From the NCBI RefSeq assembly GCF_033100095.1, contig NZ_CP136921.1, forward strand, positions 3,871,001 through 3,935,000: 64,000 nt of DNA, written 5' to 3'. Positions within the stretch are counted from its first letter, which is position 1. Each line of letters begins with the position of its first letter. The notes beneath the pieces are model-generated. The model did no database searches. It was given only the letters and a program-made list of their open reading frames with translations, and had not been told where the DNA came from. This document shows, piece after piece, positions 58,736 to 64,000 of the stretch. A program made the translations under genes and the position numbers. Origin of the DNA: Diaphorobacter limosus (GTDB lineage Bacteria > Pseudomonadota > Gammaproteobacteria > Burkholderiales > Burkholderiaceae_C).

Positions 58736-61700
58736 TTAGACGGCGGCGCCTTCCTTCTCGAACGGCAGTTGCAGATCACGCAGGTCGCGGCGGGTTTCCA
58801 CCAGCACCAGCGGGCCTTCGTCCAGCACCACGGCGGGCGGACGCTCGCGCGGGATGTGCACCGGCTTGGGCTCGGCGGCGATGGCGGCCTGGACGGCGGC
58901 AATCTTGTCGGCGTCGGAGTTGATCCACTGCAGACCCGAGGACTGGGCCACATCCATCAGCGCTTGCACGGGCAGCGTGAAGGCCTGCACGCGTGGCATG
59001 CCGCTGGCCGGCTCTGCCGCGGCCTGGACGGCCGGCGCGGGTGCCGGTGCCGGCGCGGGTGCTGGCGCCACGGGTGCCGGGGCGACGGCCGGGGCCGCGG
59101 CCACGGGGGCCGGGGCTGGCTCGGCGAGTGCCGGCTCTGTCACGGCTTGCGCAGCGGCCTCGGGGGCGGGGCTGGGCGCGACCACGGGGGCAGCCGGTGC
59201 GGCAAAGTAGCTGCGCCGTGCGGGCTCGGCCGCGGGCTCGGCCGCTTCGGCGGCGGCCGGCGCCGGTGTGCCGGGGAGGTCGAACTCCATCAGCGGCGCG
59301 GCGGGCGCGGCCTCGGTGCCGTCAGTGCTGCGCGGCGCGCGCTCGGCGCGGTCGCGGCGGTCGCGGCCATAGCGGTCGCGCGAGCGGCGCTCGCGGCGCT
59401 CTTCGCCCGCGGCGGGCGCCTCGGCCTGGCCGGTGCCGACCTCGTTGGCCGTCAGATCCAGATCGGGCAGGGCGTCCAGCGGAGCGGTGTCGGCAAAGTC
59501 GGCCACCGGGGTGGCGGCGTCGCTGCCGCGCGGCGCGCGCTCGCGGCGCGGTTCGCCGCGCTCACGGCGTTCGTTGCCGCGCGCGGGGCGCTCGCTGCGT
59601 TCGGGCGTGGCCGTGGTTTCGGGCGTGTCGGTGGCCTGGGTGCTCACCGCGGTTTGCTCGGCGTTGGCAGAGGGTGCCGCGCCGCGCTCGCGGCCGTTGC
59701 GGCCCTCGCGCGGCTGGCGCGGCTTGTCGCCCTCGGGGCGGTCGGTGCGTTCGGTGCGCTCGCCGCGGCCGTTGCGGCCTTCACGGTTCTCACGCGGCTC
59801 GCGATTCTCGCGGCCTTCGCCTGCCGGGCGCTCACCACGGCGGCCACGGCCCTCGGTGCCGGCGCCTTCGCGATTGCCGTCACGGTTGCCGTCACGGTTG
59901 CCGCTGCGTTCGCCGCCGCGGCGGCTGCCGCGCTCGCCACCGCGGCCGTCGCGCCGGCCCTCGGTGCGGGGGGCAGCTTCAGCCGGCGGCGCCACGGGCG
60001 CGGCCACGGGGGCGGGCGTCGCGCCAAAGCCGAACAGGCTCTTGAGCCAGGCGAAGAAGCCTTGCTCGGGTGCCGGCGCCGGTGCCGGGCGCGGCTGCTG
60101 CGGCGCGGGCGTGGGCGCCGCGGCCGAGCGCTGCTGGCCCTGACCGCGTGCCGGAGCTTCGGGGCGCGGCTCGGCCACCGGGGCGGGGGCGTCGGGCAGC
60201 ACGCCCTTGATCACCGGCTGCTGCTTGTTGGTCGGCTCTTGCGAGCGGCGCGTGATGCCGGTCTGCTCCTCGGGCACATCGGCCAGCTGGTAGCTGGCCT
60301 CCAGGCCGTCCAGGCGCGGGTCGTCGTGCTTCAGGCGCTCAAGCTTGTAGTGCGGCGTGGCCAGGCTCTTGTTCGGGATGAGCATGATGGCCACGCGCTT
60401 GCGCAGCTCGATCTTGGCGATCTCGTTGCGCTTTTCGTTCAGCAGGAAGCTAGCCACCTCCACCGGCACCTGGCAGTGCACGGCGGCGGTGTTGTCCTTC
60501 ATGGACTCCTCCTGGATCATGCGCAGCATCTGCAGCGCAAAGCCCTCGGTGTCGCGCACATGGCCGGTGCCGTCGCACAGCGGGCAGCGGATATGGGCGC
60601 CCTCGGACAGCGAGGGCTTCAGGCGCTGGCGGCTCATCTCCATCAGGCCGAACTTGGAAATCGTGCCGAACTGCACGCGCGCGCGATCCTGGCGCAGGGC
60701 GTCGCGCAGGCGGTTCTCGACCTCGCGGCGGTTCTTCGACTCTTCCATGTCGATGAAGTCGATGACGATCAGGCCGCCCAGGTCGCGCAGGCGCATCTGG
60801 CGCGCCACCTCGTCGGCGGCCTCCAGGTTGGTGCGGGTGGCGGTCTCCTCGATGTCGCCGCCCTTGATGGCGCGCGCCGAGTTCACGTCCACGCTGACCA
60901 GCGCCTCGGTGTGGTCGATGACGATGGCACCGCCAGACGGCAGGGTGACCGTGCGGGCGTAGGCCGATTCGATCTGGTGCTCGATCTGGAAGCGCGAGAA
61001 CAGCGGCGCATCATCGCGGTAGCGCTTGACGCGCGCGGCCTGCTCGGGCATGACATGCGCCATGAACTGCTGGGCCTGCTCGTAGATGTCGTCGGTGTCG
61101 ATCAGGATGTCGCCGATGTCGGCGTTGAAGTAGTCGCGGATGGCGCGGATCACCAGGCTCGACTCCTGGTAGATCAGGAAGGCGCCCTTGCCGGCCTTGG
61201 CCGCGCCGTCGATGGCGCTCCACAGCTTGAGCAGGTAGTTCAGGTCCCATTGCAGCTCGGGGGCGCTGCGGCCAATGCCGGCGGTGCGCGCGATGATGGA
61301 CATGCCCTTGGGGTATTCGAGCTGGTCCATGGTCTCTTTGAGCTCGGCCCGGTCCTCGCCCTCGATGCGGCGCGACACGCCGCCGCCGCGCGGGTTGTTG
61401 GGCATCAGCACCACGTAGCGGCCGGCCAGGCTGATGAAGGTGGTCAGCGCCGCGCCCTTGTTGCCGCGCTCTTCCTTCTCCACCTGCACCAGCAGTTCCT
61501 GGCCTTCCTTGATCACATCGTTGATGCGCGCCTGAGAGGGCGAGACGCCCTCGGCGAAATACTGGCGCGAGATTTCCTTGAAGGGCAGAAAGCCGTGGCG
61601 ATCCTCGCCATAGTCGACGAAGCAGGCCTCCAGCGACGGCTCGACGCGCGTGACCACCGCCTTGTAGATGTTGCCCTTGCGCTGCTCGCGCCCTTCGACC

Positions 61701-61789
61701 TCGATCTCGTAATCCAGCAGCTTCTGGCCGTCGACGATGGCCAGGCGGCGTTCTTCGGGCTGCGTGGCGTTGATGAGCATCCGTTTCAT
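58736..61789 (-). CDS. rne: Ribonuclease E
   Basis: Essential endoribonuclease for mRNA decay and rRNA/tRNA processing (1017 residues). The catalytic half has [20 protein letters not shown], the S1 domain (~35-120), and the DNase-I-like subdomain with [20 protein letters not shown] and [20 protein letters not shown] carrying the metal-binding aspartates. The zinc-link [12 protein letters not shown] is near residue 400. The C-terminal half (~510-1017) is disordered: a Pro/Ala region, a long Arg/Glu/Gly/Asn-rich stretch, and an Ala/Pro-rich stretch. It ends in a short ordered-looking segment ([19 protein letters not shown]). The disordered part would bind RNA and degradosome partners. Confidence 0.95.
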   Translation of the reverse strand: MKRMLINATQPEERRLAIVDGQKLLDYEIEVEGREQRKGNIYKAVVTRVEPSLEACFVDYGEDRHGFLPFKEISRQYFAEGVSPSQARINDVIKEGQELLVQVEKEERGNKGAALTTFISLAGRYVVLMPNNPRGGGVSRRIEGEDRAELKETMDQLEYPKGMSIIARTAGIGRSAPELQWDLNYLLKLWSAIDGAAKAGKGAFLIYQESSLVIRAIRDYFNADIGDILIDTDDIYEQAQQFMAHVMPEQAARVKRYRDDAPLFSRFQIEHQIESAYARTVTLPSGGAIVIDHTEALVSVDVNSARAIKGGDIEETATRTNLEAADEVARQMRLRDLGGLIVIDFIDMEESKNRREVENRLRDALRQDRARVQFGTISKFGLMEMSRQRLKPSLSEGAHIRCPLCDGTGHVRDTEGFALQMLRMIQEESMKDNTAAVHCQVPVEVASFLLNEKRNEIAKIELRKRVAIMLIPNKSLATPHYKLERLKHDDPRLDGLEASYQLADVPEEQTGITRRSQEPTNKQQPVIKGVLPDAPAPVAEPRPEAPARGQGQQRSAAAPTPAPQQPRPAPAPAPEQGFFAWLKSLFGFGATPAPVAAPVAPPAEAAPRTEGRRDGRGGERGSRRGGERSGNRDGNRDGNREGAGTEGRGRRGERPAGEGRENREPRENREGRNGRGERTERTDRPEGDKPRQPREGRNGRERGAAPSANAEQTAVSTQATDTPETTATPERSERPARGNERRERGEPRRERAPRGSDAATPVADFADTAPLDALPDLDLTANEVGTGQAEAPAAGEERRERRSRDRYGRDRRDRAERAPRSTDGTEAAPAAPLMEFDLPGTPAPAAAEAAEPAAEPARRSYFAAPAAPVVAPSPAPEAAAQAVTEPALAEPAPAPVAAAPAVAPAPVAPAPAPAPAPAPAVQAAAEPASGMPRVQAFTLPVQALMDVAQSSGLQWINSDADKIAAVQAAIAAEPKPVHIPRERPPAVVLDEGPLVLVETRRDLRDLQLPFEKEGAAV

Positions 61790-62355
61790 GATGCGTGTCC
61801 TTTATGCAATGCGTTGTTCTTGTGCGGGCAGTGCACGGCGCTGCCCGCGTCTCGTATCCAGACAAACACCCTCGGCAGAGGGGCGTCAATGCCTGGACTG
61901 GCGCATCGAAACGGAAGCGAGGGAAGGGGCCGGGTCGCACCACAGCCGCGCAGCGGGTCAGCTGCGCAGCGGTGGAGGAGGGTGGGCGTGGATGGGAGCG
62001 AGCCGGATTGCAGGCTGTTCAGCTATCAAATTTAGAGCTGCTAGCGCTTTCCGGATGGGCGTTGGGGGCGATTTTTGTGCCAACGGCAGGCGCTGGCGCA
62101 CCTGCCATAGGGACACAATCCAAGCCAGTACAACCCACATGATGTCGCTTTGATCCGCCGACCGCCGCGCTCTGGTGGAGGCGGTGTCGGCTTGTATTTC
62201 CGTGTTTCTGTGATTCGATGCGTCAGCCTCTGGTGCCACGTGCGGCGCTACAAACCGCGCACTACGCGCCTGGGCATTCACCAGACCGCGCGTCGAGCCG
62301 GGCCTGTGTCCACTAAACTCCAGACACATCAACCGCTTACACATCCGTCGCGCAG
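61790..62355. promoter_or_regulatory. rne-rluC divergent intergenic region, probable rne leader
   Basis: 566 bp between divergent starts, with no gene seen. Near rne it holds a stem GCGGGCAG / CTGCCCGC (61824-61848) and AT-poor DNA. In many proteobacteria rne has a long structured 5' leader through which RNase E lowers its own synthesis, and the space here allows one. A dispersed-repeat copy lies at 62023-62076. Promoters for both genes must lie here, but none stands out. Confidence 0.45.
62023..62076 (+). repeat. Dispersed ~60 bp repeat, copy 10 (intergenic)
   Basis: CTATCAAATTTAGAGCTGCT, then AGCGCTTTCCGGATGGGC and GGGGGCGATTTTTG. It matches the consensus well in its first half. Confidence 0.55.
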
Positions 62356-63357
62356 GTGAAACCGATTATAGAGGGCAAACCCAGCCCGACCCCCGCGGCC
62401 CGCATCGTCGAGGTCGATGCCGAGTCCACAGGCCAGCGCCTGGACAACTTTTTGATACGCCACCTCAAGGGCGTGCCCAAGACCCATGTCTACCGCATCA
62501 TCCGCAGCGGCGAGGTGCGCCTGAACAAGGGCCGCACCAGCGCCGACGCGCGCGTGGCCGAGGGCGACCTGGTGCGCCTGCCGCCGGTGCGCGTGTCCGA
62601 GAAGATCGCCGAGAAGGCCGAGCGCCCGGCGCCCGCGCGTGAATTCCCCATCCTGCTCGAGGACGAGCAGCTGATCGCCCTGGACAAGCCCGCCGGCGTG
62701 GCCGTGCATGGCGGCTCGGGCGTTTCCTTTGGCGTCATCGAGCAGCTGCGCCAGGCCAGGCCGCAGGCGCGCTTTCTGGAGCTGGTGCACCGGCTCGATC
62801 GCGAGACCTCGGGCATCCTGCTGGTGGCCAAGAAGCGCTCGGCGCTGACGCATCTGCAGGACCAGTTCCGCGGGCGCGAGACCGGCAAGACCTACCTGGC
62901 GCTGGTGACTGGCAGCTGGCCGGCGAACCACAAGGTTATTGACCAGCCGCTGCACAAATACCTGCAGGAGGGCGGCGAGCGCCGCGTGCGCGTGACCACC
63001 CAGGACGACCCGGACGGCATGCGCTCCATCACCCTGGTCAAGGTACGCGAGCAACTCGCGCCGCGCCCCATGGCCGGCCTGCCGGCCATGAGCCTGCTGG
63101 AGGTGACCATCAAGACCGGGCGCACGCACCAGATCCGCGTGCACCTGGCGTCCCAGGGCCACCCTATCGCCGGTGACGACAAGTACGGCGACTTCGACCT
63201 GAACCGCCGTTTGCAGAAGAACGGCCTGAAACGCATGTTCCTGCACGCCTGGCGTCTGCAGTTCGACCACCCGGGCAGCGGCGAGCGCCTGGAGCTGCGT
63301 GCCGAGCTACCGCCGGATCTGGCGGACTTTCTTGCCACCGAGCCCAACCATGCCTGA
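62356..63357 (+). CDS. rluC: 23S rRNA pseudouridine synthase RluC
   Basis: A 333-residue RluA-family synthase, expected to modify U955, U2504 and U2580 of 23S rRNA. The N-terminal S4 RNA-binding domain (~18-80: GQRLDNFLIRHLKGVPKTHV; SGEVRLNKGR) is followed by the catalytic domain with the active-site Asp in LVHRLDRETSGILLVAKK, KTYLALVTGSW and KTGRTHQIRVHLASQGHPIA. The start is GTG at 62356. The rne-rluC divergent arrangement is usual. The stop overlaps the next start by 8 bp. Confidence 0.92.
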   Translation: MKPIIEGKPSPTPAARIVEVDAESTGQRLDNFLIRHLKGVPKTHVYRIIRSGEVRLNKGRTSADARVAEGDLVRLPPVRVSEKIAEKAERPAPAREFPILLEDEQLIALDKPAGVAVHGGSGVSFGVIEQLRQARPQARFLELVHRLDRETSGILLVAKKRSALTHLQDQFRGRETGKTYLALVTGSWPANHKVIDQPLHKYLQEGGERRVRVTTQDDPDGMRSITLVKVREQLAPRPMAGLPAMSLLEVTIKTGRTHQIRVHLASQGHPIAGDDKYGDFDLNRRLQKNGLKRMFLHAWRLQFDHPGSGERLELRAELPPDLADFLATEPNHA

Positions 63358-64000
63358 ACACCGCCCGCGCCGCTTCGACCTGATCGCCTTCGACTGGGAC
63401 GGCACGCTGTTCGACTCCACCGCCATCATCGTGCGCAGCATTCAGGACGCCGTGCGCGACGTCGGCGGCGCCGTGCCCAGTGATGAGGCCGCCGCCTGGG
63501 TGATTGGCATGGCGCTGGAGCCGGCGCTGGCGCATGCCGCGCCCGACGTGCCGCGCGAGCACTATCCGCAGCTGGCCAACCGCTACCGTTACCACTACCT
63601 CAAACGCCAGGACGATGTGACCCTGTTTGCCGGCGTGCTGCCCATGCTGCATGCCCTGCGTGCGCGCGGCCACCTGCTGGCCGTGGCCACGGGCAAGAGC
63701 CGCCGCGGCCTGGACCAGGCGTTGCAGCTGGTGCAGCTGCGCGGCATGTTCGACGGCTCGCGCACGGCCGACGAGACGGCCGGCAAGCCGCACCCGCTGA
63801 TGCTGCAGGAGCTGATGGCCGAGTTCGACGTGGCGCCCGGGCGCCTGCTCATGATTGGCGACACCACGCATGACCTGGAGATGGCCCGCGCCGCCGGCTG
63901 CGCCAGCGTGGGCGTGGGCTATGGCGCCCATGACGTGGCCGAGTTCGCCGCCCTGGGCCCGCTGTGTGTGGTGCCATCGGTCGCCGCGCTGCACGGCTGG
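63350..64000 (+). CDS. HAD-family phosphatase (Gph-like), partial at right edge
   Basis: The first 217 codons of a haloacid dehalogenase-superfamily hydrolase. The ATG at 63350 overlaps the rluC stop by 8 bp, so translation is coupled. Motif I is IAFDWDGTLFDS (nucleophile and acid Asp), motif II VATGKS, motif III Lys in AGKPHPLML, motif IV MIGDTTHDLEMARAAG. The cap domain is helical, as in phosphoglycolate phosphatase-like proteins. This HAD gene commonly follows rluC in betaproteobacteria. The end lies outside the window. Confidence 0.9.
   Translation, partial: MPEHRPRRFDLIAFDWDGTLFDSTAIIVRSIQDAVRDVGGAVPSDEAAAWVIGMALEPALAHAAPDVPREHYPQLANRYRYHYLKRQDDVTLFAGVLPMLHALRARGHLLAVATGKSRRGLDQALQLVQLRGMFDGSRTADETAGKPHPLMLQELMAEFDVAPGRLLMIGDTTHDLEMARAAGCASVGVGYGAHDVAEFAALGPLCVVPSVAALHGW

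Noticed and set aside
58769..62035. A 1088-codon + strand open frame opposite rne
   Set aside because: Antisense of the RNase E gene, translation rich in Gly/Ala/Arg/His; no family features.

Overview
The window is a 64 kb piece of a GC-rich (roughly two-thirds G+C) betaproteobacterial chromosome, most likely from the Comamonadaceae (Acidovorax / Alicycliphilus / Comamonas-like). The reasons are the three Bug/TctC-type periplasmic solute-binding proteins, the DUF2782-thrB and rne-rluC-HAD phosphatase neighbourhoods, ftrA next to a DUF3088 gene, and a recurrent AT-richer ~60 bp repeat. The placement rests on gene content and style only; no rRNA or tRNA gene was found.

Layout. 1-13.3 kb is mostly core: start of a secreted protein, UvrD/PcrA helicase, a Pho-box-controlled PhoX phosphatase, a periplasmic-sensor diguanylate cyclase, a membrane protein, thrB, two small secreted proteins, polA and the azlCD exporter. 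13.37-17.6 kb is a mobile-element nest: an intact IS630-family element sitting exactly in the stop codon of higA, the higBA toxin-antitoxin pair with its operator, a frameshifted IS110/IS1111-type element with a foldback structure over its ribosome binding site, and an IS5-family element. 17.6-18.27 kb holds no recognisable gene. 18.3-23 kb is a catabolic cluster (carboxymuconolactone decarboxylase-like protein; divergent LysR regulator; Bug receptor, class III CoA-transferase, enoyl-CoA hydratase/isomerase), ended by a 116 bp palindromic MITE with an 8 bp target duplication. 23.1-29.1 kb has a xanthine-dehydrogenase-like subunit with an internal deletion, an exported dienelactone hydrolase, a ZIP metal transporter, and a LytS/LytT pair whose response regulator is frameshifted.

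29.2-43.7 kb holds argH, a Bug receptor, a 1976-residue alpha-2-macroglobulin and pbpC. The last two are usually adjacent partners in periplasmic defence and peptidoglycan repair; here they are separated by a HEPN/MNT pair, a phosphoesterase, ftrA and a DUF3088 gene. 43.8-52 kb has a deaminase, a second MITE-like element, two glutathione transferases, an FMN-dependent hydroxyacid dehydrogenase, and a GntR-controlled operon of a fumarase/aspartase-superfamily lyase, a Bug receptor and a class I fumarase; the last reads as a pathway that imports a compound, releases fumarate and hydrates it to malate. 52-64 kb returns to housekeeping: EamA transporter, dinB, a wrecked aldo/keto reductase, DODA dioxygenase, queF, prolyl 4-hydroxylase-like oxygenase, yaaA, rne, rluC and the start of a HAD phosphatase.

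The least explained feature is a dispersed repeat of about 55-65 bp, with at least nine recognisable copies in both orientations. Five lie in frame inside conserved genes (helicase, polA, the DUF2782 protein, the alpha-2-macroglobulin, pbpC), at sites that look like linkers; others lie between genes and one carries the start codon of the ZIP transporter gene.
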